From positions 1 to 64,000 of the forward strand of contig NZ_FOPM01000018.1 of the NCBI RefSeq assembly GCF_900113485.1: 64,000 nt of DNA, read 5' to 3'. Source of the stretch: Methylobacterium gossipiicola. Lineage in GTDB: Bacteria; Pseudomonadota; Alphaproteobacteria; Rhizobiales; Beijerinckiaceae. The stretch's first letter is position 1, and the number at the start of each line of letters is the position of its first letter. Both the position numbers and the translations under genes were made by a program. The notes beneath the pieces were generated by a model. The model ran no database searches and was not told where the DNA came from. It saw only the letters and a program-made list of their open reading frames with translations. This document shows, one piece after another, positions 24,563 to 32,884 of the stretch.

Positions 24563-25093
24563 ATGTTCAAGCTCGCCGCGCGCTATTCCCTCGCCAAGCT
24601 CTCCCCCGTGGAGACCGCCCGCCTGCGCCTCGCCCCCCTGGTGCCGGGGGATGCCGAGGCCGTGCGGGCGCTCACCGACGATCCGGCCATCACCGGCGCC
24701 ATCGACTTCCTGCCATCCCCCTTCACCCTGGCGGCGGCGCGCGGGCTCATCGGCCCGGCCAAGATCCGAAAAGATTGCTTCCTCGGCGCCCGCACGCGGG
24801 CCGACAACGAACTCGTCGCCATCGTCGGCCTGCACCTGCGCGGCGACCATGCGGTCGAACTCGGCTACTGGGTCGGCGGCGGCGCGCGCGGCCAGGGCTA
24901 CGGCGCCGAGGCCGTGACGGGTGCGGTGGGCCTGCTGCGCGAACGTTTCCCCCACCGCTTCCTCATCGCCGAATGCCGGCCCGAGAACACGGCGTCGGTG
25001 GGGCTGCTCACGAAGGTCGGGTTCCGCGACACCGGCGACGAGGGCCACCGGCCGGGGCGGCGGATTTTCGCGTATGAGGCGAAGCCTGATTGA
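24563..25093 (+). CDS. GNAT-family N-acetyltransferase (RimJ/RimL type)
   Basis: A 176-residue acetyltransferase. It starts with the family phrase VETARLRLAPLVPGDAEAVRALTDDPAI. The GNAT acetyl-CoA motif A lies at LGYWVGGGARGQGYGAEAVTGAVGLL. Motif B is AECRPENTASVGLLTKVGFRDTGD, including the Asn...S/V-GLL typical of RimJ/RimL-like enzymes that acetylate N-termini or small amines. Substrate unknown. It lies alone between the lldP terminator and the repeat-rich interval at 25155-25338. Confidence 0.88.
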   Translation: MFKLAARYSLAKLSPVETARLRLAPLVPGDAEAVRALTDDPAITGAIDFLPSPFTLAAARGLIGPAKIRKDCFLGARTRADNELVAIVGLHLRGDHAVELGYWVGGGARGQGYGAEAVTGAVGLLRERFPHRFLIAECRPENTASVGLLTKVGFRDTGDEGHRPGRRIFAYEAKPD

Positions 25094-25154
25094 GCGTCCC
25101 GCACGGGGCTTTACGCCGACCCGGTTTCACCTCCGATCGGTGGGAAGCCGGATC

Positions 25155-25338
25155 ATACCGTTTCCGGTTGATCCATTCGGTCTCCAGCAAGCGCGGGTCC
25201 CCTCTCCTGTAAGGAGAGGGACAGGGTGAGGTGTGTGACCTCTTCGGAGATGGACTACACCTCACCCCCACCCTCTCCTTCCAGGAGAGGGAGCCCGTCG
25301 CGCCCAGTCGATCCGAAGCAATCAACCGGAAACCGTAT
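25155..25338. repeat. Nested 184-bp inverted repeat made of two REP hairpins (BIME-like)
   Basis: The outer arms (25155-25184 against 25309-25338) match at about 27 of 30 positions. The inner arms (25200-25234 against 25257-25291) match at about 31 of 35. Each inner arm is itself a CCCTCTCCT...AGGAGAGGG palindrome. The whole interval can form a large cruciform with side hairpins. It fills the space between the GNAT stop and the original antitoxin stop codon (25338-25340), which overlaps its right end. Confidence 0.8.
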
Positions 25339-25706
25339 CAGTCGTCGCGTCCCGCAAGACGAAGCCGGTCGATGCCGAGGGCGCGCATCGCCGCTTCCGG
25401 TTCGCGGTCGAAGATGGTGAGGAGGGAGCGGGCCGCCGGATCGGGCAGCTTCCGACCCTGTTCTCAATTTCGGTAGGTTGCGACGGGGACACCGAGGGCA
25501 TCGGCGAAGCGCTGTTGTGTGACGCCGAGCTTTTTCCGGATTTCGGCCGGCGCAGACGCGAGGGCATACTCGGTTGGCTCGGCGTCCGGATCGCCCCCGT
25601 CCTCGACGGTATGGCGGCGGATATCGGCCTCCCTCGTGGCGTCGATCCTCTCACGGTCCACCTGCGGCCGGTTCATTCGAAGTCGGTCGAGGCTGATGCG
25701 TGCCAT
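25338..25706 (-). pseudogene. HTH antitoxin gene interrupted by an in-frame nonsense codon
   Basis: The intact frame would encode 122 residues beginning MARISLDRLRMNRPQ, with an XRE-type helix-turn-helix at IRKKLGVTQQRFADALGVPVATYRN. Codon 81 is TGA (25464-25466). Translation then continues in the same frame for 41 codons as EQGRKLPDPAARSLLTIFD... to TGA at 25338-25340. XRE/HigA-like antitoxins read YRNWEQGR here, so the Trp codon TGG has become TGA by one base change. The remaining product would be 80 residues and lack the end of the HTH domain. Its start overlaps the 3' end of the BrnT-like toxin gene, in the usual toxin-then-antitoxin order. Confidence 0.82.
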
Positions 25707-25957
25707 CGTTGACGCTCCCTGCGGTTGGCTCGGCGCGCGGAGATGATCCACCGCACATCCCCCCGATCCGTGAAGGTGACGTGATCAATATCACCGTCGA
25801 TCTCCCCGAGTGCGTTCTGGCGAACCTCGCCGTAATCTTGGCGGCCGTCGGCTCTTAGCAGAACGCGTCCGAGAAAGATCAGGGCCGCAAAGTCGAATCC
25901 AAACCCACGCCCGGCAAGATTGCGATCCGATTTCTCATCATGCCAATCGAAATCCAT
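25673..25957 (-). CDS. brnT: BrnT-family toxin (DUF497)
   Basis: A 94-residue ribonuclease-type toxin of the BrnT/DUF497 family. MDFDWHDEKSDRNLAGRGFGFDFAALIF is the family opening ('WDxxKxxxNLxxHG'), and RWIISARRANRRERQRW is the conserved C-terminal Arg-rich motif. BrnT toxins cleave RNA and block translation until bound by a DNA-binding antitoxin, which autoregulates the operon. ATG 25957 fits the family better than the in-frame TTG at 25990. The partner antitoxin downstream is broken by a nonsense codon, so this toxin may be attenuated, silenced, or held by the truncated protein. Confidence 0.83.
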   Translation of the reverse strand: MDFDWHDEKSDRNLAGRGFGFDFAALIFLGRVLLRADGRQDYGEVRQNALGEIDGDIDHVTFTDRGDVRWIISARRANRRERQRWHASASTDFE

Positions 25958-26065
25958 AGGGTTGTACGCCCAGGGCTCATAGAGGGCCAACGATGAGCGA
26001 GGGGCAGGGGGCCTGCCTCTACCGATTCCGAGATGCCACCCGGATTCATCCGGCGTCGACCTCGG

Positions 26066-27484
26066 CTACTCCGCCGCGACCCGTGCCGCGTCGGCCCCGA
26101 TCCATGCCGCGAGATCCGCCCGGCCGCGATCCGTCAGGGCCTGCTTCTTGGCCACCGCCTTTTCCGGGCCGCGCAGGCGCTTGCAGGCCTCGCCCTTCGG
26201 GGCGTGGTCGAGGGGTGGGAACAGGCCGAAATTCACGTTCATGGGCTGGAACGAGCGCGGGGCGCCCGCATCCTCCGCCGCGATGTGGCCTCCGGTGATG
26301 TGGCCGATCAGCGCCCCCAGCGCCGTGGTGGCGGGCAGCGGCGCCAGGGCTCGGCCTTGCGCCTCGGCCACGGCGAAACGGCCCGCCATGAGGCCGATGG
26401 CGGCGCTCTCGACATAGCCCTCGCAGCCGGTGATCTGACCGGCGAATCGCAAGGACGGCCGGGCCTTCAACCGCAGGGTGGCGTCGAGGAGGCGGGGGCT
26501 GTCGAGGTAGGTGTTGCGGTGGAGGCCGCCGAGGCGGGCGAACTCGGCGTTCTCGAGGCCGGGGATCGTGCGGAACACCCGCACCTGCTCGGAATAGGTG
26601 AGCTTCGTCTGGAAGCCGACCATGTTGTAGAGGGTGCCGAGCGCATTGTCCTGGCGCAGCTGCACGATGGCGCAGGCCTTGACCGTGGGGTTGTGCGGGT
26701 TGGTCAGGCCCACGGGCTTCATGGGGCCGTGGCGCAGGGTCTCGGGGCCGCGCTCGGCCATGACCTCGATGGGCAGGCAGCCGTCGAAATACGGCGTCGA
26801 GGCCTCCCACTCCTTGAAGCCGATCTTCTCGCCCTCGATCAGCGCCTGGATGAACCTGTCATACTGTTCGCGGTCCAGGGGGCAGTTGATGTAGTCGGCT
26901 CCCGTGCCGCCGGGGCCGACCTTGTCGTAGCGCGACTGGAACCACGCCTTGTCCATGTCGATGGAGTCGCGGTGGACGATGGGCGCGATGGCGTCGAAGA
27001 AAGCCAGGGATTCCGCACCCGTGAGATCCCGGATGGCGCTCGCCAGGGACGGGGCGGTGAGCGGCCCCGTGGCCACGATGGTCTGGCCCCAGGAGTCCGG
27101 CGGCAGGCCCTCGACCTCCTCGCGCACGATGCTCACCCGGGGATGCGCCTCCAGGGCGGCGGTGACGGCGGCGGCGAACCCGGTGCGGTCGACGGCGAGC
27201 GCCCCCCCGGCCGGGACCTGATGCGCGTCGGCGGATTTCAGGATGAGGGAGCCGAGGGTGCGCATCTCCTGGTGCAGCAGTCCCACGGCGTTGCCGTTGG
27301 CGTCGTCGGAGCGGAACGAGTTCGAGCAGACGAGCTCGGCGAGATCCTGGCCGTGATGGGCCTCGGTGCCGCGCACGGGGCGCATCTCGTGCAGCACCAC
27401 CGGGTGGCCGGCTTGCGCGATCTGCCAGGCGGCTTCCGAGCCCGCGAGGCCGCCGCCGACGATGTGGATTGGTGTCTCGGTCAT
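26066..27484 (-). CDS. trmFO: tRNA (uracil-54,C5)-methyltransferase, folate/FAD-dependent (TrmFO)
   Basis: A 472-residue flavoenzyme making ribothymidine-54 in tRNA with methylene-tetrahydrofolate as carbon donor. The N-terminal dinucleotide-binding motif is [20 protein letters not shown]. Next come [15 protein letters not shown] and [12 protein letters not shown], whose Cys is among the conserved ones. The C-terminal FAD-binding segment includes [22 protein letters not shown]. Length is normal for the Gid/TrmFO family. The start ATG 27484 begins the Rossmann fold directly. Confidence 0.96.
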   Translation of the reverse strand: MTETPIHIVGGGLAGSEAAWQIAQAGHPVVLHEMRPVRGTEAHHGQDLAELVCSNSFRSDDANGNAVGLLHQEMRTLGSLILKSADAHQVPAGGALAVDRTGFAAAVTAALEAHPRVSIVREEVEGLPPDSWGQTIVATGPLTAPSLASAIRDLTGAESLAFFDAIAPIVHRDSIDMDKAWFQSRYDKVGPGGTGADYINCPLDREQYDRFIQALIEGEKIGFKEWEASTPYFDGCLPIEVMAERGPETLRHGPMKPVGLTNPHNPTVKACAIVQLRQDNALGTLYNMVGFQTKLTYSEQVRVFRTIPGLENAEFARLGGLHRNTYLDSPRLLDATLRLKARPSLRFAGQITGCEGYVESAAIGLMAGRFAVAEAQGRALAPLPATTALGALIGHITGGHIAAEDAGAPRSFQPMNVNFGLFPPLDHAPKGEACKRLRGPEKAVAKKQALTDRGRADLAAWIGADAARVAAE

Positions 27485-27529
27485 CGCCCGGGGATAGACC
27501 CCCGGGGCGGCCGGATCAATGCAACCGGG

Positions 27530-28504
27530 TCAATGCAGGGGCGGCGACACGAGGAAGCGCTCGCGGTTGGCCGAGGTCACCGCGAGCTTGATGGTCTGGC
27601 CGTCGCGCCGGATGGTGAGGGGCACGCGCACGCCGGCCTCGCCCAAGGCCCAGACCTGCCGGAAGAAGCCGGCGAGATCCGCCACGGGCTCGCCCGCCAC
27701 CGCCGTGACGACGTCGCCGGGCCGCAGATCCGCGGCCTCCGCCGGGCCGTCATCGGCGAGCCCCATGATCACCACGGCGTCGTCGCCGTCGCTGGCATAG
27801 AGGCCGAGCCAGGGTCGGGGCGGCCGGTCGGCCCGGCCTCGGGTGACGAGGTCGTCGAGGATCGGCGGCAGGAGGTCGATGGGCACGATCATGTTGATGG
27901 TGCGTGGCCCCTCCGCCGTGCCCTGCTGCAACTGGAGCGAGCCGATCCCCAGCAACTCGCCGCCCGCGCCGATGAGGGCGGCGCCGCCCCATTGCGGATG
28001 GGCGGGGGCGGTGAACAGGGCCTCGTCGAGGACGTATTCCCAGTAGCCGGCGAATTCCTGCCGGGCGACGATCTCCACGGCGACGCTGCGCTGGCGCCCG
28101 CCGACTCCGGCCACGATGGCCCGGTCGCCGACCCTCACGGGGCCGGAGCGCCCCAGCGGCAGGGCCGGCAGGTTGAGGGGGCCGAGGGCCTGGACGAGGC
28201 CGAAGCCCGTCACGGCATCGTAGCCGACGACGTGGCCGGGCACGGAACGGCCGTCATGGGTGGTGAGCCACACGGTGTCGGCCTCCATCACGAGGTAGCC
28301 GATGGTGAGCACGAGGCCGTCGTCGCCGATGACGACGCCGTTGCCGGCCCGCTCCGTGCCCAGGGTCTCGGCCGAGAAGGCTTCGTCGGGCACGCGGGTC
28401 GAGAGGGCGACGATGGCGGTCAGCGCCTGGGCGAGGTCGAAACCGTAATCACCGGCCCGGGGCTGCACGGATGCGGGGATCTTCCAGTCTCCGGGCGTCG
28501 CCAT
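27530..28504 (-). CDS. HtrA-like trypsin-fold/PDZ protein lacking catalytic residues
   Basis: A 324-residue protein with a DegP/HtrA-type trypsin fold (about 25-215) and a C-terminal PDZ domain (about 225-315; PWLGLYASDGDDAVVIMGLADDGPAEAADLRPGDVVTAVAG). The catalytic positions appear lost. Where HtrA proteases have a TNxHV motif for the His, this reads LTIGYLV. Where they have GNSGGP it reads PQWGGAAL, with no nucleophilic Ser. There is no signal peptide, so it would be cytoplasmic. It is probably a binding or scaffolding pseudoprotease. Downstream on the same strand is trmFO, with 45 bases between. Confidence 0.78.
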   Translation of the reverse strand: MATPGDWKIPASVQPRAGDYGFDLAQALTAIVALSTRVPDEAFSAETLGTERAGNGVVIGDDGLVLTIGYLVMEADTVWLTTHDGRSVPGHVVGYDAVTGFGLVQALGPLNLPALPLGRSGPVRVGDRAIVAGVGGRQRSVAVEIVARQEFAGYWEYVLDEALFTAPAHPQWGGAALIGAGGELLGIGSLQLQQGTAEGPRTINMIVPIDLLPPILDDLVTRGRADRPPRPWLGLYASDGDDAVVIMGLADDGPAEAADLRPGDVVTAVAGEPVADLAGFFRQVWALGEAGVRVPLTIRRDGQTIKLAVTSANRERFLVSPPLH

Positions 28505-28609
28505 GGGGGTGTCTTTCTGCCGTCGTCGTTCGGGGAGACCGGGAGATAGGTCGCCGGCTACCCCGTCGACAGGTTCGCCCCCGTCGCGAGGGGCGCCCTG
28601 ATTCTGTCC

Positions 28610-30841
28610 TCAGGTCAAAAGCTTGTCGAGGGTGATGGGGAAGTGACGCACCCGGACCCCCGTGGCGTGCCAGACGGCGTTGGCGATGGCGCCCGCCGTG
28701 CCGGTGATGCCGATCTCGCCGACCCCCTTGATGCCGAGGGGATTCACGTGCGGGTCGTGCTCCTCCACCAGAATCGCTTCCAGGGACGGCACGTCGGCGT
28801 TCACCGGCACGTGGTACTCGGCGAGATTGGGGTTCATCACCCGGCCGGAGCGCGTGTCGAGCACCGCGTGCTCGTGGAGCGCCAGGGACACGCCCCAGAT
28901 CATGCCGCCGTAATACTGGCTGCGCACGAGGCGCGGGTTGACGATGCGCCCGGCCGCGAAGGCGCCGACCAGCCGCGTCACCCGGATCTGCCCGAGATCG
29001 GGATCGACCTTCACCTCGGCATAGACCGCCCCATGCGCATGCATGGCGTAGGTTTTGCGCGAGGCCGGTTCGCCCGCCCCCGTGCCCTTGGCCTCGACGG
29101 AAGCTTTGTCGGCGCGGGCGAGAATCTCCGAAAAGCTCTCCGAGCGAGTGGGATCGTCGCGGCGGGCGAGGCGCCCGTTCTGCGCCACCGTGCCGGCATT
29201 TCCGGCGCCGTAGAGGGGCGAGGCGCGGTCGTTCACCGCGAGGGCTTCGAGTTCGGCCAAAGCCGCCTGCGTCGCCGCATGGACGGCACTGCCGGCGGTG
29301 GCCGTCCCCGTGGAGCCGCCCGCGAGGCCGCCATTGGGCAGGTCCGACTCGCCGATGCGCAGGTCCACGGCGTCGAGGCCGAGTCCGAGCCCGTCGGCGG
29401 CGATCTGGGCGAGCACCGTCCAGGCGCCCTGGCCCATGTCCTGGGCGGCGGTTTCCACCAAAGCCGTGCCGTCGGCCCGGATCGTGGCGCGGGCCTCGCC
29501 CTGCATCATCCCGGCCGGATAGGTGGCCGTCCCCATGCCCCAGCCGACGAGGAGCCCGTGCGCGTCCCGCATCTGGCGCGGCTGCTTCGGGCGCTTGGCC
29601 CAGCCGAAGCGCTCGGCGCCCTGCGCATAGCATTCGCGCAGGGCCTTCGAGGAGAACGGCCGGTGGGTGATGGGCTCGACCTCGGCGTAGTTCCTAAGCC
29701 GCAGCTCCAGCGGGTCCATGTCGAGTTCGAGGGCGAGTTCGTCGAGCGCCGATTCCACCGCGACGCTGCCGGGCGCCTCGCCGGGGGCGCGCATGAATAG
29801 GGGCGTGCCGATATCGGCGCGCGAGACCGCGTGGGTCGTCGCGATGGCATCGGCCGCGTAGAGGTGGCGGGCGATGAGGCCGCAGGCTTCCACGAAGTCG
29901 TCGTGGCGGCTCGTCAGGGTCAGGGTGTGGTGGTCGAGGGCGGTCAGGCCGCCATCCGCCTTGGCACCGAGCTTGAGGGTCTGGCGCGTCGAGGCGCGGT
30001 GACCCACGGGGCCGAACATCTGCTCGCGCCGGGTCACGAGCTTCACCGGCCGCCCGACGAGTTTCGCCGCCATGATCCCGAGGATCTGCGGCGCGGCGAT
30101 GAAGCCCTTCGAGCCGAAGCCGCCCCCGAGGAAATGGCTGACGATCCGGATGTTCTCGGGGGGAATCCCGAACAGCTCGGCGAGGCGTCCCTTGGCGATC
30201 CACAGGGCCTGGGTCGGCGTCTGCAGGGTGAGGCGGTCGCCGTCCCAGGCGGCCACGCTGGTGTGGGGTTCCAGCGCGTTGTGATACTGCGCCGCCGTCT
30301 CGTAGGTGGCCTCCAGGCGGGTGTCGGCGGCGGCCAGTCCGGCGGCGACGTCGCCCGCCCCTTCCTCCGTCGGCGAGCCGGCCCCGACGCTGCTGGGGGT
30401 GAAGATTTCGCCACCGCCGAGTTCCACCTCCGGCACTTCCGCATCGTAGCGCGGCGCCAGCAGGGCGGCGCCCTCGGTGGCAGCCTCCAGGGTCTCGGCG
30501 ATCACCACCGCGATGGGCTGGTTGGCGTAGCGCACGCCCGCATTCTGCAGGAGGTCGAGGCGGAAGGTGAAGGGATTGTCCTTCTCGTCCGGGGATTTGG
30601 CGAGCGCCGGGGCGTTCTCGGGCGTCATCACGTCGACGACGCCCGGATGGGCTTTCGCCGCCGCGACGTCGAGGTGGGTGACCCGGCCCCGCGCGATGGT
30701 GCTCACCGCCATGACGGCGTGGAGCATCCCCTCGGGCTTGAAATCGGCGCTGTAGCGGGCCGCGCCCGTGACCTTGGCGGGGCCGTCGCGCCGGGTGAGG
30801 GGCTGGCCGATGGAGGCGCCGTGGCGCATGCGCTCACTCAT
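28610..30841 (-). CDS. paoC: Molybdopterin-binding subunit of a PaoABC-type aldehyde oxidoreductase
   Basis: The large catalytic subunit (743 residues) of a xanthine dehydrogenase-family enzyme. It opens with GQPLTRRDGPAKVTGAARYSADF. The molybdenum-cofactor motifs are FLGGGFGSKGF and MRAPGEAPGSVAVESALDELA, and near the C-terminus GVGEIGITGTAGAIANAV carries the conserved catalytic Glu of the family. Such enzymes oxidise aldehydes to acids with the FAD and 2Fe-2S subunits encoded upstream. Start ATG 30841 lies two bases after the FAD-subunit stop. The Pao assignment rests on gene order and the Fe-S insert in the FAD subunit; the substrate is unproven. No paoD-type chaperone gene is in the window. 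Confidence 0.88.
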   Translation of the reverse strand: MSERMRHGASIGQPLTRRDGPAKVTGAARYSADFKPEGMLHAVMAVSTIARGRVTHLDVAAAKAHPGVVDVMTPENAPALAKSPDEKDNPFTFRLDLLQNAGVRYANQPIAVVIAETLEAATEGAALLAPRYDAEVPEVELGGGEIFTPSSVGAGSPTEEGAGDVAAGLAAADTRLEATYETAAQYHNALEPHTSVAAWDGDRLTLQTPTQALWIAKGRLAELFGIPPENIRIVSHFLGGGFGSKGFIAAPQILGIMAAKLVGRPVKLVTRREQMFGPVGHRASTRQTLKLGAKADGGLTALDHHTLTLTSRHDDFVEACGLIARHLYAADAIATTHAVSRADIGTPLFMRAPGEAPGSVAVESALDELALELDMDPLELRLRNYAEVEPITHRPFSSKALRECYAQGAERFGWAKRPKQPRQMRDAHGLLVGWGMGTATYPAGMMQGEARATIRADGTALVETAAQDMGQGAWTVLAQIAADGLGLGLDAVDLRIGESDLPNGGLAGGSTGTATAGSAVHAATQAALAELEALAVNDRASPLYGAGNAGTVAQNGRLARRDDPTRSESFSEILARADKASVEAKGTGAGEPASRKTYAMHAHGAVYAEVKVDPDLGQIRVTRLVGAFAAGRIVNPRLVRSQYYGGMIWGVSLALHEHAVLDTRSGRVMNPNLAEYHVPVNADVPSLEAILVEEHDPHVNPLGIKGVGEIGITGTAGAIANAVWHATGVRVRHFPITLDKLLT

Positions 30842-30843
30842 GG

Positions 30844-31875
30844 TCAGGCTCCGAACGGGCTGGCGGGCAAGGCGGGGATGCGGGCCGGGGTGCCGGCCTG
30901 CGCCAGTGTCAGGGCGCGCACGACGATGCGGCGGGCGAGGTCGATCTTGGCGGCGTTGTCGCCGGATGGGCTCGCCCCCTGAAGCGCCGCGTCGGCGGCG
31001 CGTGCGAACAGTTCGGGGCTCGGGATCGCTCCGGCGAGCAGGGCCTCCGCCGCCCGCGCCCGCCAGGGTTTGAGGGCGACACCGCCCAGCGCGATGCGGG
31101 CCTGCCCGATGCGATCGCCCGCGAAGGTGAGGCCCACCGCCGCCGAGACCAGGGCGAAGGCGTAGGAGGTGCGCTCGCGGACCTTGAGGTAGCGGGAATG
31201 GGCGGCGAACGCCTTGGCTTCCGGGGGCAGCCGCACGGCGACGACGAGGTCGCCCGGGGCCAACTCGGTCTCGCGCTCGGGCGCGTCGCCGGGCAGGCGG
31301 TGGAAGCTCTCCAGGGGAATCTCGCGGCGCCCGGCCGGACCCTCGATCTCGACCACGGCATCGAAGCCGGCGAGGGGCACGCAGAAATCGGACGGGTGGG
31401 TGGCGATGCAATGCTCGCTCCACCCCAGGACCGCGTGGGTGCGCGTGACGCCCCCGATGGCGTCGCAGCCGGCGCCGGGCTGACGTTTGTTGCAGGCGCT
31501 CGCGGTGTCGTAAAAGTACTGGCAGCGGGTGCGCTGGAGGATGTTGCCGGCGGTGGTGGCGGCGTTGCGCAACTGCGCCGAGGCGCCCGACAGCAGGGCT
31601 TCGGCCACGGCCGGATACGCCTTCGCGAAGGCCGGATCGTGCGCCAGGGTCGCGTTGCGCACGAGGGCGCCGATGCGGGTGCCGCCGTCCGGCAAGGTCT
31701 CGATGGCATCGAGGCCGAAAATCCGAGAGATGTCGACGAGGCGTTCGGGGCGGGTGACGTCGCCCTTCATGAGGTCGAGGAGGTTGGTGCCGGAGGCGAG
31801 ATAGGCGGCGCCCGCTGCGTGGGCCGCCACGGCCTCGGCGACGCTGCCGGCGCGGATATAATCGAACCGGTTCAT
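30844..31875 (-). CDS. paoB: FAD-binding subunit of the aldehyde oxidoreductase, PaoB-type
   Basis: A 343-residue flavoprotein (CO dehydrogenase flavoprotein family). FAD contact motifs are YLASGTNLLDLMKGD and SGASAQLRNAATTAGNIL. Immediately after the latter is a Cys-rich stretch, RCQYFYDTASACNKRQPGAGCDAIGG, with HCIATHPSDFC further on. This is the extra 4Fe-4S cluster insert that characterises PaoB and separates it from plain xanthine dehydrogenase FAD subunits. Its ATG overlaps the Fe-S subunit stop (ATGA) at 31872-31875. Confidence 0.9.
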   Translation of the reverse strand: MNRFDYIRAGSVAEAVAAHAAGAAYLASGTNLLDLMKGDVTRPERLVDISRIFGLDAIETLPDGGTRIGALVRNATLAHDPAFAKAYPAVAEALLSGASAQLRNAATTAGNILQRTRCQYFYDTASACNKRQPGAGCDAIGGVTRTHAVLGWSEHCIATHPSDFCVPLAGFDAVVEIEGPAGRREIPLESFHRLPGDAPERETELAPGDLVVAVRLPPEAKAFAAHSRYLKVRERTSYAFALVSAAVGLTFAGDRIGQARIALGGVALKPWRARAAEALLAGAIPSPELFARAADAALQGASPSGDNAAKIDLARRIVVRALTLAQAGTPARIPALPASPFGA

Positions 31876-32405
31876 GCCGCGTCCTCGCTGAGATGGCCGC
31901 CGGGCAGCACGTCGGGGGCGTTCATGGCGGCGTGCGCCGCCAGCACGGCCTCGGTGATGCCGGCGTAGGCGCCGCAGCGGCAGAGGTTGCCGCTCATGCC
32001 CTCGCGCACCCGCTCGGGATCGTCGCCCGCCTGCCCCTCCCGGATGAGGCCGACGGCACTCATGATCTGGCCGGGCGTGCAGAAGCCGCACTGATAGGCG
32101 TCGTGGTCCACGAAGGCGGCCTGGACGGGGTGGAGCACGTCGCCGTCGGCCAGCCCCTCGATGGTGGTGATCGACGCCCCGTCATGGCTCACGGCGAGCG
32201 CCAGGCAGGCATTGATCCGCACCCCGTCGAGGAGGATCGTGCAGGCGCCGCACTGGCCCCGGTCGCAGCCCTTCTTCGATCCCGTGAGGTCGAGGCGCTC
32301 GCGCAGGGCGTCGAGGAGGGTGACCCGCGCATCCTCGAGGACGAGGCTGCGGGGCACGCCGTTCACCGTCAGCGTGATGGGAAAGCCCGTGTCAGGAGAG
32401 TTCAT
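31872..32405 (-). CDS. paoA: 2Fe-2S subunit of the aldehyde oxidoreductase, PaoA-type
   Basis: The small electron-transfer subunit of 177 residues and first gene of the three-gene operon. The plant-type cluster ligands are in KKGCDRGQCGACTILLDG with a following Cys in NACLAL. The second cluster is in CGFCTPGQIMSAVGL and NLCRCGAYAGI. The protein starts MNSPDTGFPITLTVNG with no twin-arginine leader, unlike Escherichia coli PaoA, so this complex should be cytoplasmic. Confidence 0.93.
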   Translation of the reverse strand: MNSPDTGFPITLTVNGVPRSLVLEDARVTLLDALRERLDLTGSKKGCDRGQCGACTILLDGVRINACLALAVSHDGASITTIEGLADGDVLHPVQAAFVDHDAYQCGFCTPGQIMSAVGLIREGQAGDDPERVREGMSGNLCRCGAYAGITEAVLAAHAAMNAPDVLPGGHLSEDAA

Positions 32406-32475
32406 GCCGGGTCGGCTCCGCGCGGCTTGACTGGAATGCCTCCAGATAGGGCTACGCGCGGAGGCGACCAGCCGG

Positions 32476-32871
32476 TCAGTGCGTCCCCTTGCGCTTCAGA
32501 ATCGCCTGCATCTGCGCGATCTCGGCGTCCTGGGCCTGGACGATGCGCTCGGCGAGCGCCCGCACCTCCGGGTCCTTCGAGTATTGCAGCGCCACCTTCG
32601 CCATGGCGATGGCGCCCGCGTGGTGGGGAATCATACCGGCGGCGAAATCGCGGTCGACGTCGCCCGAATAGGCGATGTCCATGTCGCCGTGCATCCGCAG
32701 GTTCGCTTCGCGGAAGGCGCGGGTGGAGGCCGCCTCGGCACCCTTCTTCGCGGGTGGCTGCCCGTGATTGTCGACGCGGTGGTCGTGGCCCGCATGGTCG
32801 TCGTGGCCGAGGGCGGCGGTGCCGAGGGCGAGGACCGCGAGGGCTGCGGCGAGGGTGGTCTTCATCGTCAT
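32476..32871 (-). CDS. DUF305 periplasmic protein, His-rich N-terminus
   Basis: A 131-residue exported protein of the DUF305 family (ferritin-like helical hairpin). Signal peptide [22 protein letters not shown]; the mature start [15 protein letters not shown] is His/Asp-rich and could bind copper or other metal. The family core is [36 protein letters not shown], with its MxxH-type ligands, then [16 protein letters not shown]305 genes often travel with copper and cadmium efflux loci, as here: it follows the RND pump after 13 bases. ATG 32871 has GGAG at good spacing; ATG 32865 is an alternative. Confidence 0.88.
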   Translation of the reverse strand: MTMKTTLAAALAVLALGTAALGHDDHAGHDHRVDNHGQPPAKKGAEAASTRAFREANLRMHGDMDIAYSGDVDRDFAAGMIPHHAGAIAMAKVALQYSKDPEVRALAERIVQAQDAEIAQMQAILKRKGTH

Positions 32872-32884
32872 GGGAACTCCATCG

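Noticed and set aside
25155..25338. CRISPR array suggested by repeated CCCTCTCC units
   Set aside because: Units are inverted and not direct repeats, there are no regular spacers and no cas genes.
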